A stretch of 64,000 nt of DNA from Alcanivorax sp. S71-1-4 (lineage in GTDB: Bacteria > Pseudomonadota > Gammaproteobacteria > Pseudomonadales > Alcanivoracaceae), in the NCBI RefSeq assembly GCF_009846755.1, contig NZ_AQOR01000009.1, forward strand, positions 1-64,000. Reading direction: 5' to 3'. A program made the translations under genes and the position numbers. Of the stretch, positions 16,805 to 25,996 are shown piece by piece; position 1 is the first letter of the stretch; each line of letters starts with the position of its first letter. The notes below the pieces were generated by a model. The model did no database searches. It saw only the letters and a list, made by a program, of their open reading frames with translations, and was not told where the DNA came from.

Positions 16805-18203
16805 GGGAACCTCCGAGACGGTGATCGACCCGGCGCCCCTTGGCGTCGTAGTCGATGGTGAGTGGCTGCTCGATATGCACGGCGACCTTGGCGCCCGGCT
16901 CGACGTAGACGGCGGCGAATGCCTGGCCGTAGAGCTTGTTCACCCACTGCGACATCTCTTGCACCCCGCCGGCCAGGATGCGGCCCATGGCCTCGTTGGC
17001 GGTGATGCCTACCGTTCCGATCGATCCGTCGCTGCCGACGTAGGACATCCGGCCGCTGTCCGAATCGATCAGCGAGGCCGCGCCCGCGCCGGCGGCCGTG
17101 ATCAGGGCCTGGGTGCCGAGATACTGCTGGGCGTTGCTGCGCCGTTCACCGCTGACACAAGGGATGCCGTGGGGATCGCTGATCCAGCCGAGACCTCCCT
17201 GGGTGCCGGTATCGTTCCGATTGCTGCTGTTGCGACCGGACTCTTCCGGCAGCGTGCGGATGGTGCCGTCCTCGAACACAAAGGTGATGGAGCGGATTTG
17301 CCCGCGCACGCAGGAAAGCGTCCAGTCCCCCGAGGCCGTGCCGCTGACCACCGCGCCGGCCACATCCGGGATGTCGATGCCGTTGGCCGTGAGGTTGTCG
17401 GGGCCGATGACGACCTTGAACGGATAGGGATCGTTCACCGTGCCGTCGATGGGCACGCGCCCGATGAGTGCCGTCATCGCGATCGACCCCATCAGGGTCG
17501 AGTTCGACGGCACCGTGTAGACCGCCTCAAGCGACGATGTGCCGACGGCGCCGCCGGTGGCGCGGCCGAGGGTTTCGGATGCGGCGTCCAGGGTTTCCCC
17601 GACCGGGCTGAAATCGTTGGGGAAGCTGAAGCCGCCGCGATTGCCGCTCCTGCCTTCGGCGGGCCTGGCGTCGTCCGGCTCGATCCAGCGCACGCCGTCG
17701 CGGCCGAAGTGCTGGCCGTCGCCGTCCTCCAGTCCAAGACCGATCGGCAGGTCGGTGTGGCCAGCCCTGCCCCCCAGGCCTTCAAACTGGCGTTGCAAGT
17801 CCTGCAACAACCCCTGGGCCTGTTGCCGTTCGCTGGCCGTCTGTTCGCGATCCTGACGCAGTTGGGCGCGTTCGGTGTCCAGGACATTCTGGATACGCTG
17901 CTCGATCGACCGCTCGCGTTGACGCAGGCGGTCGTTCTCCGCCCGCTGGTTGCGGTTGTCGGACAGCGCGGTCTGCAATTCGGTGCGCAACTGCCGTACC
18001 TGGGCCACCAGCGTGGCGACCGTATCGTGCGGCGTGTCGCCTTCGATACCGAGTGCCCGCATCTCGTCCGCCGTCAGTTGGCCGCCGGCATCGCCGGGGA
18101 GCGGCGATGCGCCACGGTCGCCGGAAAACAGCTTGATGCCGACGAACACCAGCAACAGCGCCATCGGCAGCATCAACCACTTGAGCAAACCGTTACTGCG
18201 CAT
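16785..18203 (-). CDS. VirB10/TraB-like core protein (PFL_4705, TIGR03752)
   Basis: A 472-residue protein with one N-terminal membrane segment (residues about 8-28), a coiled coil (about 65-135, QLRTELQTALSDNRNQRAEN and following) and a C-terminal beta-rich domain beginning near SLEAVYTVPSNSTLMGSI. This is the TraB/VirB10 layout that spans the periplasm and gates the secretion channel. It overlaps the PFL_4704 gene by 11 bp and the lipoprotein gene by 20 bp. Confidence 0.9.
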   Translation of the reverse strand: MRSNGLLKWLMLPMALLLVFVGIKLFSGDRGASPLPGDAGGQLTADEMRALGIEGDTPHDTVATLVAQVRQLRTELQTALSDNRNQRAENDRLRQRERSIEQRIQNVLDTERAQLRQDREQTASERQQAQGLLQDLQRQFEGLGGRAGHTDLPIGLGLEDGDGQHFGRDGVRWIEPDDARPAEGRSGNRGGFSFPNDFSPVGETLDAASETLGRATGGAVGTSSLEAVYTVPSNSTLMGSIAMTALIGRVPIDGTVNDPYPFKVVIGPDNLTANGIDIPDVAGAVVSGTASGDWTLSCVRGQIRSITFVFEDGTIRTLPEESGRNSSNRNDTGTQGGLGWISDPHGIPCVSGERRSNAQQYLGTQALITAAGAGAASLIDSDSGRMSYVGSDGSIGTVGITANEAMGRILAGGVQEMSQWVNKLYGQAFAAVYVEPGAKVAVHIEQPLTIDYDAKGRRVDHRLGGSHVPDLD

Positions 18204-19080
18204 CGCCGGCTCCTTCCGCGTTGCCGGCTGCTGCGGAAGCCGGCAAGTTGTGCGCAGCGTCGATGGGACTGATGGCCGGCAGCAGCGATTGCGCCAGGCC
18301 GCGGCCGCGCGTCACCAGGTACACCACGCTGGTGTCGCGCGAATTGCCCGCCGGCCCCAGGTCGGGGTGCTGGAACGTCGCGGTGACGAAATCGCCCTGC
18401 AAGGCGCGCGGGTCCAGGTCGATCCACCGGCCGGACGTGTTGGTCAGCCGGATCGCCGTCACCCATTGATCTTCCAGCCGCCACGCGGCCAGCGCCCTGG
18501 CGCGCACCGGCAGCGTCGGCAGCAGGGTGTCGAGCGCCAGGTCGCGGCGCAGGTTCACGCGCACGACGCCGTTCACCGGCTCCACCGTGCGCAGGGGCGC
18601 GTACAGGCTCTGCGCGGCGTAGCGCGTCAGCACCACGGGAACCGGCGTCTCCCGCGCGGGGAGCCGCGCCGTGTCGGCGGCTGGTGGCTTGCCGGTGTCG
18701 CCGTAGCGCTTCGCGTGCGATTCGCCTTCGACGATGCGCACGGGTTCCAGCGGTGCCTCGCCAGGCTCGGCGGCAATGTCGAGCAGGATCAGGATGCCCG
18801 TGTCGGCATCCTGCAATTGCAGGCGGGTCGGCTCGATCGGTTCGCTGGCAAGCAGATAGAGGGCGCCACCGGCGCTTTGCACACGTAGGCGGTCGCCCAG
18901 CGAGGCGGGCACACCGACACGCACATTGCGGTCGATGAAGATCACGCGCTCGTGGCCGACCACGAGAGGCACGGCCAGCGGCAACCGCTCCCAGCGCAGA
19001 ATCTCCAGCGCCAGAGCGCTCGGGATCAGGCCCAAGGTCAAGGTGGCGGTTGCCAGGAAGTTAAGAACAAGACGTTTCAT
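18193..19080 (-). CDS. Integrating conjugative element protein PFL_4704 (TIGR03749), TraK/VirB9-like
   Basis: A 295-residue exported beta-rich protein with a signal peptide MKRLVLNFLATATLTLGLIP (first 20 residues). ILRWERLPLAVPLVVGHERV follows directly, the start of the TIGR03749 family, which occupies the position of TraK/VirB9 in the outer-membrane core complex. ATG 19080 was chosen for the signal peptide; the open frame continues upstream to 19926 through the previous gene and is spurious. Confidence 0.9.
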   Translation of the reverse strand: MKRLVLNFLATATLTLGLIPSALALEILRWERLPLAVPLVVGHERVIFIDRNVRVGVPASLGDRLRVQSAGGALYLLASEPIEPTRLQLQDADTGILILLDIAAEPGEAPLEPVRIVEGESHAKRYGDTGKPPAADTARLPARETPVPVVLTRYAAQSLYAPLRTVEPVNGVVRVNLRRDLALDTLLPTLPVRARALAAWRLEDQWVTAIRLTNTSGRWIDLDPRALQGDFVTATFQHPDLGPAGNSRDTSVVYLVTRGRGLAQSLLPAISPIDAAHNLPASAAAGNAEGAGDAQ

Positions 19081-19091
19081 CGCGGGACTCC

Positions 19092-19760
19092 CTACGGACC
19101 ACCGGGACCATCGACGGCGGAGGCGGCTGCCGCCTGCGGCGCGATGCGTTGCGGGGTGCTGCTGTAACAGTCCAGCGCCAGGCCGAAGGGATTGCGCTCC
19201 GGGTCGATATCCAGACGCACCACCTTCAGCGGGTAGCGCACCAGCGCGCGCTTGACCTGTTCGGCGCCGTGATACTCGTCGGCCGTCACGTCCAGCGTGA
19301 CGATCCAGTCGCGGTCGGACACCACGCGGACGCGCGCCGTCGGGTCGTCGCCGAAGCCGCGACCCGGAATCTCGTAGATGCCCCGCACGCGCTGACGCAG
19401 TTCGCCCGTGCTGCGGCGCTGCTCGTAGTCGCGCCGCAGGAAGATCTGACAGCCGGGTGTCAGGTAGGCCGACAGCGCGTGGATGTTGCGCGCGTAGTCG
19501 TCCTCGCCGTTCGTCGGCCAGCGGTTGAGCTGCTGGAAGACATAGAAGGTAAAGGCGTAGACCGACTCCGGCGGCACCTCCCACCACTTGCGCACGCTGC
19601 CCGAACGCAGGTCCGGCGGCACGTGGATGGTCAGATCGCGAGGCGCACTCCACCAGCCGAAGCCCAGCACCAGGGCGACGACGAACAGCGCGCCGGCTCC
19701 CATGCGCAAGGTCTTGATGTGCGCCTGCAGGTGCGTGATCTCGTTCTTGAAGCGGCTCAT
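19092..19760 (-). CDS. Integrating conjugative element protein PFL_4703 (TIGR03746, DUF2895), TraE/VirB8-like
   Basis: A 222-residue protein with a short cytoplasmic N-terminus, one membrane segment (about residues 21-38) and a periplasmic domain, MSRFKNEITHLQAHIKTLRM at the start. DUF2895 proteins take the VirB8/TraE role of nucleating the secretion complex at the inner membrane. ATG 19760 overlaps the TIGR03750 gene by 4 bp. Confidence 0.9.
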   Translation of the reverse strand: MSRFKNEITHLQAHIKTLRMGAGALFVVALVLGFGWWSAPRDLTIHVPPDLRSGSVRKWWEVPPESVYAFTFYVFQQLNRWPTNGEDDYARNIHALSAYLTPGCQIFLRRDYEQRRSTGELRQRVRGIYEIPGRGFGDDPTARVRVVSDRDWIVTLDVTADEYHGAEQVKRALVRYPLKVVRLDIDPERNPFGLALDCYSSTPQRIAPQAAAASAVDGPGGP

Positions 19761-20155
19761 GGCGCACTCCTGCGCGCCGTCCAGTAGCCCGACCGCGTGA
19801 CCAGCGACCTGCCGCCCGTGTAGGGCGCGAAGGCGGGATGGCGCAGCGCGATCCACCACTGAAGGTGCCGGTACAGCCAGGTGTCGGGACGCCCCCGCTT
19901 GTGGCGTCGCAACGCGCCGCCGCCAACGAACACGCCCATGCCGATGGCCGCCACGATCAGGGTTGGCACCATCGCGAGCGTGGACGCCAGCCACGCCAGT
20001 GGAATGCCCAGCACCAGGCCGACCGTGGCGGAGAGTCCCACGCAGACCCACAGCTCGTCGGCCGTCAGTCCGCGCACCACCACGGGCTGACGGTTCAGGC
20101 GATGCGGCAGGAAAGTCACCGTGCCGTCGTGCAGGCGGTCCTGGCTCCCCGACAT
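19757..20155 (-). CDS. Conjugative transfer region protein TIGR03750 (DUF3487), TraL/VirB3-like
   Basis: A 132-residue inner-membrane protein with two adjacent membrane segments (about residues 36-80) and the family signature TVTFLPHRLNRQPVVVRGLT ahead of them; GRPDTWLYRHLQ follows. It holds the place of VirB3/TraL in the operon. Confidence 0.9.
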   Translation of the reverse strand: MSGSQDRLHDGTVTFLPHRLNRQPVVVRGLTADELWVCVGLSATVGLVLGIPLAWLASTLAMVPTLIVAAIGMGVFVGGGALRRHKRGRPDTWLYRHLQWWIALRHPAFAPYTGGRSLVTRSGYWTARRSAP

Positions 20156-20168
20156 CGCTCCGACCTCC

Positions 20169-20537
20169 TTACAGGACGCCGGTGGCTTCGGTGAGCAGCC
20201 AGATGCCCACGACCAGCAGGATCGCGCCGATCGCGACCGTCAAACCGAACTGGCCCCAGGTCTTGCGCCCGGTGTGAATCTCCGAATAGGTGCTGTAGGC
20301 GTGGTAGCAGACGCCGACGAACATCGAGGCGACCACGAGCAGCGCGACCAGCATCACGATGTCGTAACCGTAATTGCGCAGCGTCTCCATGATGCCGCTG
20401 CCGGTGCCCCGCGACGGGTCTTCGATGGTCGGCAGGCCCTGGGCCTGCACGATCGGCGACAGGCTCGCGGAGATCACGGCGACGGCGGGCATGCCGGCCA
20501 GGCGGGCGAAGCGAGTGGAGATGGAACGGAAAGTCAT
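20169..20537 (-). CDS. Conjugative transfer region protein TIGR03745 (DUF2976), pilin-like
   Basis: A 122-residue small membrane protein: a signal sequence to about residue 32, then two hydrophobic helices (about 58-80 and 98-118) around YEIHTGRKTWGQF-like residues (SEIHTGRKTWGQFGLTVAIG). The two-helix layout and size match VirB2/TraA pilins, and DUF2976 is the likely pilin in this ICE class. Gap to the next gene is 13 bp. Confidence 0.88.
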   Translation of the reverse strand: MTFRSISTRFARLAGMPAVAVISASLSPIVQAQGLPTIEDPSRGTGSGIMETLRNYGYDIVMLVALLVVASMFVGVCYHAYSTYSEIHTGRKTWGQFGLTVAIGAILLVVGIWLLTEATGVL

Positions 20538-20555
20538 GGCGGAATCCTCTTTGCG

Positions 20556-20789
20556 TCAAGAGAGAAGGAAAAACGTCAGCACGACGTACATCGCGACGAA
20601 TCGCACCGCGACGCCGAGGAACTGGCGCTGGGAGATGCTGTCTTCGGCCCAGCCGACGTAGGCGGTGCGCAGTGCCCAGACGCCCCACAGCAACAGCACG
20701 ACGAACACGCCGCCGACCAGGACGACGGAAACATCCGAAGGGCCGAAGCCGCTGTTGGCCTGAAAGGCGGCGACCTGATCGCTCGTCAT
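20556..20789 (-). CDS. Integrating conjugative element protein TIGR03758 (DUF3262)
   Basis: A 77-residue protein with two membrane helices (about residues 22-42 and 60-76) that opens MTSDQVAAFQANSGF. It belongs to the small DUF3262 membrane family next to the pilin gene. The ATG at 20789 overlaps the RAQPRD gene by 4 bp. Confidence 0.88.
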   Translation of the reverse strand: MTSDQVAAFQANSGFGPSDVSVVLVGGVFVVLLLWGVWALRTAYVGWAEDSISQRQFLGVAVRFVAMYVVLTFFLLS

Positions 20790-21136
20790 GGCGCGTCCTC
20801 CGCCTCTTGGCGGTAATCGCCGATCAGCGTTGCGGGATCGCGCGGTTGTGCGCGCTGCGGCGTCAGGTAGTCGCGGATGCCGCTGCGGACACGCTCGATG
20901 TCCTCGCGCAGCCGCGCGTAGTCGAAGTGGTAGCGGGAGGCGTCCTGTTTCGGCAGGCGCTCGCTGTGCTCGGCCAGCCGGTCGAGCATGTCGAGCTGAC
21001 GCATGAGCGCCGCGAGCTGCGCATGCTCGGAAGCGGTATCGGCGGCGAACGCGCTTGGCGTGACCAGCAGCAGGCAGGCCAGGGCTGGAGCCAGCGCGCG
21101 CCACCGGACGAATGCTGTGTTGGCCGTCGTGCCCAT
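20786..21136 (-). CDS. RAQPRD-family ICE protein (TIGR01690)
   Basis: A 116-residue exported protein that contains the family name motif RAQPRD literally (about residues 95-100). The start at ATG 21136 gives a clean signal peptide (to about residue 32, TPSAFA); a TTG at 21199 would extend it by 21 basic residues. The mature domain is helical. Function unknown; it is a marker of this conjugation system. Confidence 0.88.
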   Translation of the reverse strand: MGTTANTAFVRWRALAPALACLLLVTPSAFAADTASEHAQLAALMRQLDMLDRLAEHSERLPKQDASRYHFDYARLREDIERVRSGIRDYLTPQRAQPRDPATLIGDYRQEAEDAP

Positions 21137-21240
21137 CGCGCGATCCGAAAGTTGTATGGATGGCGTGATGCTGCGGCGAGAAGGGATGCGTTTCCGCAAT
21201 CAATAAGAACGGCCGGTCCACCGCATTCCTTGGGCGAACG

Positions 21241-21990
21241 CTAGAGGTACTTCTTGAAACTCCCGGCGGCCACGTCCACGGCCACGCCCAGCAGGACGGC
21301 GCTGGGCAGCAGGATCAGGATCGGACTCACGCTGATGGGCAACGCGAGGTAGACCGCCCACGGCAGTACCACCAGGGGCATCAAGGCCGCCTTGGCGCGG
21401 TGATAGACGAAGCCGGATTCGCGCCCCGCGCCGAAGCGGCGGATGTCACGGCGTACCAGGCCGTCCACGAGGCCCGTGAAAGCCGCCATGAGGAACAGCG
21501 GCAGCATCAGGCACAGCACCAGCAGGCGCACGAGGAACACCAGCACCGTGTACGCCGCCGCGATCAGATAGCTTTCCAGGTGGACATAGACCTGGCTCAG
21601 GTAGTACCGGAAATCCCTGGTCTGACCGTGGCTGCCGGCGCTGGCCTGCGCGGAGGCGTTCTGCACCCACTCCAGCAGCCCGGTCTTGAGGAAGACCCAT
21701 TCATACGCCCACTCGACAATCCGATGGGCGGTGCGCCCCGGTTCCTGCACCACCACGCTGCGCGTGAAGTAGGTCGATAGCTGGTCCAGCTCGTAGGCCA
21801 CCATGTCCTGCGCATGACGCCATCCCTGTTCCGGCCAGAACAGGTGCATGCCGATCCATTCGATCAGGATGCACAGCAGCAGCGACCCACAAAGCACGCC
21901 GAAGAAGCGAAACGGCAAGGTGACAAGGCTGGCGAGAAAACCTCTCTGGCGTACCTGTTGGCGTTGCGCCGCGACGGCCGGATCGCTCAT
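21241..21990 (-). CDS. ICE membrane protein PFL_4697 (TIGR03747, DUF4400)
   Basis: A 249-residue inner-membrane protein with segments near residues 20-45, 135-160, 185-210 and 215-240. GFLASLVTLPFRFFGVLCGS and FWPEQGWRHAQDM are family patterns. It overlaps the traD gene by 4 bp and is always its neighbour, suggesting a partner of the coupling protein. Confidence 0.88.
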   Translation of the reverse strand: MSDPAVAAQRQQVRQRGFLASLVTLPFRFFGVLCGSLLLCILIEWIGMHLFWPEQGWRHAQDMVAYELDQLSTYFTRSVVVQEPGRTAHRIVEWAYEWVFLKTGLLEWVQNASAQASAGSHGQTRDFRYYLSQVYVHLESYLIAAAYTVLVFLVRLLVLCLMLPLFLMAAFTGLVDGLVRRDIRRFGAGRESGFVYHRAKAALMPLVVLPWAVYLALPISVSPILILLPSAVLLGVAVDVAAGSFKKYL

Positions 21991-24152
21991 GCCTTTCCAT
22001 CCTCGGCAGTATCGGCGAAGGCCATTTGCTTGAAGTCGTCGAGCAGGTCTGCCGGCAGCGCCTCGTGCTGCAGCGCCGGCAGGCCCTGGCTTTCCCACCA
22101 GTCGCCGGCATCGACGTAGTGCTGACGCATGTAGCCGGCCAGCTCCTGCAAGTCTTTGGGCATGGCCTCGTCGGCGTCGGGCGCGGGCAGCGGCATGCGA
22201 ATCTTCCACAGGTTGCCGCCTTCGAGCAGCGCGAAAGCCTGCCCCTTCGGCAGATTGACCACGTGCGCCGGTTCGATCAGCGGCACGCTGGTGGTGGTGA
22301 TGCGGTCCTGCGTGTTGGACGTGAACGCAGTGTGCCCCTGGGGATCGGAGGTATCCGTGGCGCCGCTGACAATCGAGGTGGTGTACACCTCGACCTTGGG
22401 CAACTGCCGGGTCAGCAGCTCGGCGGTGATCGTCTCCCGCACGCGCAACATGAACAGGTTGTTGAAGTTGCCGATGACCTGGCCGGCCTTGGCGCGGTTG
22501 CCGATGCGCGCCTCGATGTCGCTGAGTGTTTGCGTGTACGCCGTGACCTGCATACCAGCGCCGCCGCCCTTGTTCACCATGGGGATGAATTCATCGCCCA
22601 TCAATTCGTTGAACTCGTCGGCATGCACGTTGATCGGCACCTTGGCGCCGGTCGAGGCGCCGGGCAGGCCGTCGTCGATGCCGAACTTGTAGATGTGTCC
22701 GGCGACCGATACCAGGTCGGAGAACATCGAGTTGCCGACGGCTGCCGCGACCTCGGCGTCCGACAGCGCATCCAGGCCGACGTAGACCACCGCGCGTTTG
22801 CGGATGATCTGCAACCAATCGAAGATCGGTCGCGGATCATCGAGATCGGCATAGTTCGGCGCCAGCAGTTGCGCGATCTTGCCGGTGGTCAACTTCTCCA
22901 GCAGCGGCAGCAGCGAGGCGACGATCTTGTCGAAGTATGTCCTGTCGTAACGCACCGCCGAGCGCAGGCCGTCGAGCACCGGGTCGTAGACGCGCACCTG
23001 CGACAGATACTGCTCGATGGCCACCACGCGCTTCTCCCGCCCGATCATGTGGCGGGGAATGTTCTTGTCGTTCAGCCTGCCTTCGAGCTGGACGATGGTC
23101 TCCCAGGCTTTCGGTTCGGCCTTGGCGAAAAAGTGCTGCGCGTATTCGATGAACAACGCATCGATGTTGACGACGTGGCGCTGGATCAGCAGGTAGTCCG
23201 GGCGTTGTCCCAATTCCACCAGGGCACGCGCGATGATGTTCACGAAACGCCAGGCAAATTCGCGAAACGCTGCGCTGTTGCCTTCGCCGGAGAGCTGGCC
23301 GGCGATGCGCGTGGCGACCTCCGAAATTCGTCCGAAGCGGCCCACCGCGTTGTAGCGCGCGGAGATGTCCGGCCAGCCGAGATGAAAGCAATAGAACTCC
23401 CCTGCGCGTCCGGCGCGCTGGGCCTCCACGTACATTCTTTTCAACAGGTCCGCGTCGCCCTTGGGATCGAAGACGATCACGACCTCGTGTTCGCCATTGA
23501 CCCTACGGCGGATGTCCTGGGTGATGAACAACTCCGCGAGCCTCGTCTTGCCGACGCGCGTGGTGCCGAGCACCAGCGTGTGGCCGACACGCTCGCCCAG
23601 CGGCAGCGACACATCGACCTCGTGCGGTTCGATGCCGTGCAACCGTGGCAGGCCGCCGACCGGCGGCAGTGGCCGCGCCGGGTTCAACGGGTTGTCCCAC
23701 GCCGTCACGCGGGTCAGCAGAGGCAGCGGGAAAGGCGCGAACTCCAATCGCTCCTCCAGCCGGCGCACGGATCGGTAGAGCGGTGTCAGCTCGACGTAGC
23801 GGCGAAACTCCGGCCGGTAGGTCTGCATCAGCCTGTGGGTGTGGCGCTGATCCCAGCGAAAACCCCGGCCCACGAACAGCCGCTGCTGGCTCACCGGCAC
23901 GTCGCGGCTGGCCATCACGTAGCGCGGTATGCGGCGAATGTTGCGGCGATAGCGCAGGATCGCCCAGGCTTCATAGAAGCGGATGGTGCCGAAGGTCAGA
24001 AAGGCCAGCGCACCGGCCAGGCCCACCAGTGGACTCAGTGCCAGCGACCAGGGGGCGGCGAGGCAGAGAACGGCGGCGCCGAGGCAGACCGCGACGGTGT
24101 AAAGCTCGACCGCCGGACGCAGCAGGACTTCCACCGAATGCGGCTGGGCCAT
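21987..24152 (-). CDS. traD: Conjugative coupling factor TraD, SXT/TOL subfamily (TIGR03743)
   Basis: A 721-residue type IV coupling protein that links the relaxase-DNA complex to the secretion channel. N-terminal membrane segments lie near residues 18-60; the Walker A motif GTTRVGKT is at residues 196-203 and a Walker B-like VPINVHADEFNELMG near residue 505-520. The HEV..FDPKGDADLLK block (about 222-240) is typical. It starts 2 bp downstream of the PFL_4695 stop. Confidence 0.93.
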   Translation of the reverse strand: MAQPHSVEVLLRPAVELYTVAVCLGAAVLCLAAPWSLALSPLVGLAGALAFLTFGTIRFYEAWAILRYRRNIRRIPRYVMASRDVPVSQQRLFVGRGFRWDQRHTHRLMQTYRPEFRRYVELTPLYRSVRRLEERLEFAPFPLPLLTRVTAWDNPLNPARPLPPVGGLPRLHGIEPHEVDVSLPLGERVGHTLVLGTTRVGKTRLAELFITQDIRRRVNGEHEVVIVFDPKGDADLLKRMYVEAQRAGRAGEFYCFHLGWPDISARYNAVGRFGRISEVATRIAGQLSGEGNSAAFREFAWRFVNIIARALVELGQRPDYLLIQRHVVNIDALFIEYAQHFFAKAEPKAWETIVQLEGRLNDKNIPRHMIGREKRVVAIEQYLSQVRVYDPVLDGLRSAVRYDRTYFDKIVASLLPLLEKLTTGKIAQLLAPNYADLDDPRPIFDWLQIIRKRAVVYVGLDALSDAEVAAAVGNSMFSDLVSVAGHIYKFGIDDGLPGASTGAKVPINVHADEFNELMGDEFIPMVNKGGGAGMQVTAYTQTLSDIEARIGNRAKAGQVIGNFNNLFMLRVRETITAELLTRQLPKVEVYTTSIVSGATDTSDPQGHTAFTSNTQDRITTTSVPLIEPAHVVNLPKGQAFALLEGGNLWKIRMPLPAPDADEAMPKDLQELAGYMRQHYVDAGDWWESQGLPALQHEALPADLLDDFKQMAFADTAEDGKA

Positions 24153-24153
24153 A

Positions 24154-24690
24154 TCACTGCTCGATCCCCGTGGCGGTGATGAGCACGGGGTAGTGGCGGA
24201 TGCCGAGTCGTCGGGCCAGGTCGTCGGCGGAGATCGGGGATAGGATCAGTTCCGGCGCCAGGCGTCGCAGGGCATCCAGCGCGACCTGGGACTCGACGTT
24301 GACCACGAGGCCGACCGCGCCGAGTTCGTGCAAGACTTCCACGCGCTGACGCAGCCAGGCGCGTGAGCGTTCGTCATCACCGACGAGGAACAGCGGGCGC
24401 AACCCCTGCGCCTCGATCACCCGACGCTCCACCGTGCCCGGCGTCAACAGCGTCGAGCGCACTGGCAGCATGTCGGCCTCGCCGTGGCGTTCCCCCGGCA
24501 GCGGCGGCACCTCGATGTGTGGTGGCGGTAGTGCCTGGCGAGGGTTCCGGGGCTGGAGGTTCAGCGCCTGGTAGTAGGGCAAGGCGGACGCGCCGCCCCG
24601 ATCCTCGACGACGACAAGGGTCTGGTCGGCGGCATGGGCGGTGAGGGCCAGCAGAGCCAGCAGCGGCAGTACGCGCAGGCGGATGTTCAT
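24154..24690 (-). CDS. Integrating conjugative element protein PFL_4695 (TIGR03765)
   Basis: A 178-residue exported protein with a signal peptide (to residue about 20, LTAHA) and a TIGR03765 core, VVVEDRGGASALPYYQAL near the start and ELILSPISADDLARRLGI near the end. Function unknown. It overlaps the transglycosylase gene by 4 bp. Confidence 0.88.
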   Translation of the reverse strand: MNIRLRVLPLLALLALTAHAADQTLVVVEDRGGASALPYYQALNLQPRNPRQALPPPHIEVPPLPGERHGEADMLPVRSTLLTPGTVERRVIEAQGLRPLFLVGDDERSRAWLRQRVEVLHELGAVGLVVNVESQVALDALRRLAPELILSPISADDLARRLGIRHYPVLITATGIEQ

Positions 24691-25271
24691 GGTCGATGAC
24701 TCCTCGATGCGGTGGACGGAACCGGGTTGCCCTGCACGCGCGCCAGATGTTTTTGAACGCTGTGGCGGTAGCGGGCTGCCGGTGGGCCACCGGCGGGGCG
24801 GTGATAGCGGCCGATGGCGAGCAGCCAGTCATCGCCGGGCCTGTGGTGTTCGCGCAGGATCGCGGCGGCGACCGCGAGATTCCGGTACGGGTCCAGCAGT
24901 TCGCACGGGTGATCGAAACGGTGCGCCTGGTAGCCGACGTTGATCTGCCCCAGACCAACGTCGATGCGCGTGGCCGGCACCTCCCGCAGCGCGCGCCTCA
25001 GATTCGCGCAGGCGGCCTCGCGGGTCTGGAACCGGCGTGCCTGGCCGGCGACATTCAAGGTCCAGGGCCACGGGGTTCGCCGCCCGCGCAGCGCGATGCC
25101 GCTTTCCTGCAAGGCCACGGCGTACAACACCGCCGAGGGAATGCCGGCGTCGTGCGCGGCCAGTTGATAGGCCGGCGGCGGAATCTCCCGCGCCAGGGCG
25201 GGCGCGGTCCAGGCGGTGAGACAGAGCAGGCACAGGACGCCTGTCCGGCAAAGGCTCACTGACGCAGCCAT
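24687..25271 (-). CDS. Lytic transglycosylase for conjugation
   Basis: A 194-residue exported enzyme of the SLT family, which cuts peptidoglycan to let the secretion apparatus pass. The signal peptide ends near residue 28 (APALA); catalytic Glu56 is in AVALQESGIAL, and VGLGQINVGYQAHRF (about residue 110-124) is the usual second motif. It corresponds to VirB1-like genes. It overlaps the PFL_4693 gene by 16 bp; ATG 25271 was chosen for the signal peptide. Confidence 0.9.
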   Translation of the reverse strand: MAASVSLCRTGVLCLLCLTAWTAPALAREIPPPAYQLAAHDAGIPSAVLYAVALQESGIALRGRRTPWPWTLNVAGQARRFQTREAACANLRRALREVPATRIDVGLGQINVGYQAHRFDHPCELLDPYRNLAVAAAILREHHRPGDDWLLAIGRYHRPAGGPPAARYRHSVQKHLARVQGNPVPSTASRSHRP

Positions 25272-25987
25272 TGCCCGTTGACCTCGCGCACGACGGCCGG
25301 CAGTTCGCCCGGTACACCGATCGACAGCCAACGGCCGGCGTCGTGATTCAGGGTGATGGTCCGTGCGCGCACCTTGGCCGGCTCGATGCCCGCCTTGGCC
25401 GCCCATTGCCGGATGCGCGCATCGTCCTGGCGGCTGCCGACCATGTAGAGATCGAAGGCCGTGCCTGCGGTCTGCAATTGCCGCACGCGCTGTTTGCAGG
25501 GCGGGCAGTCGTCCTTGACGAAGACCGCCAGCCGGCCCAGGGCGCCGGACGTGGCGGGAGGGGTGCCGGCATCGGTCAGGACGACGGGTTGAAGCGTGGG
25601 ATGGAGCCGCTTCCAGGCATCGTCATAGGCACGCTGGTATGCCAACAATTTCTCGACGCGGCGGGCCTCGGCCTGGACCTGAAGCTCCGCGTAGCGGCGG
25701 CGTTCCTCGTCCGTGCGCGCCTCGATGCCCAGGGCCGTGAAGGGATCGAGACCGGGCGAGTACACACCCAGCGGTCCCTGCATCAACTGGTGGTAGCGTG
25801 CCCACTCCTCGGTTTGCAGCCCCCAATCCCGCGCCAGGCGTTCGTCGAGATCGGCGTCGATGGCGGCCCTGTCCTGGCTCTGGACGATGCGGGAGTCGGC
25901 GGCAGGCGCGTTCTGCGCGACGGCGACCGCCGAAGTCATCGAAGTGACGGCGAACGCCAGAACGAAACGAACGAACCACGGTTTCAC
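25256..25987 (-). CDS. Integrating conjugative element protein PFL_4693 (TIGR03759)
   Basis: A 243-residue periplasmic protein: signal peptide to about residue 24, a helical N-terminal region with WGLQTEEWARYHQLMQGP (family signature) and a C-terminal thioredoxin fold with CPPC at residues 161-164. It is the third thioredoxin-fold protein of the operon, and one of two with a redox-active CxxC. Confidence 0.88.
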   Translation of the reverse strand: MKPWFVRFVLAFAVTSMTSAVAVAQNAPAADSRIVQSQDRAAIDADLDERLARDWGLQTEEWARYHQLMQGPLGVYSPGLDPFTALGIEARTDEERRRYAELQVQAEARRVEKLLAYQRAYDDAWKRLHPTLQPVVLTDAGTPPATSGALGRLAVFVKDDCPPCKQRVRQLQTAGTAFDLYMVGSRQDDARIRQWAAKAGIEPAKVRARTITLNHDAGRWLSIGVPGELPAVVREVNGQWLRQ

Positions 25988-25996
25988 GAAGACCTC

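Noticed and set aside
22026-24179. 717-codon open frame on the plus strand
   Set aside because: Antisense to traD, with no recognisable domain or ribosome-binding site.
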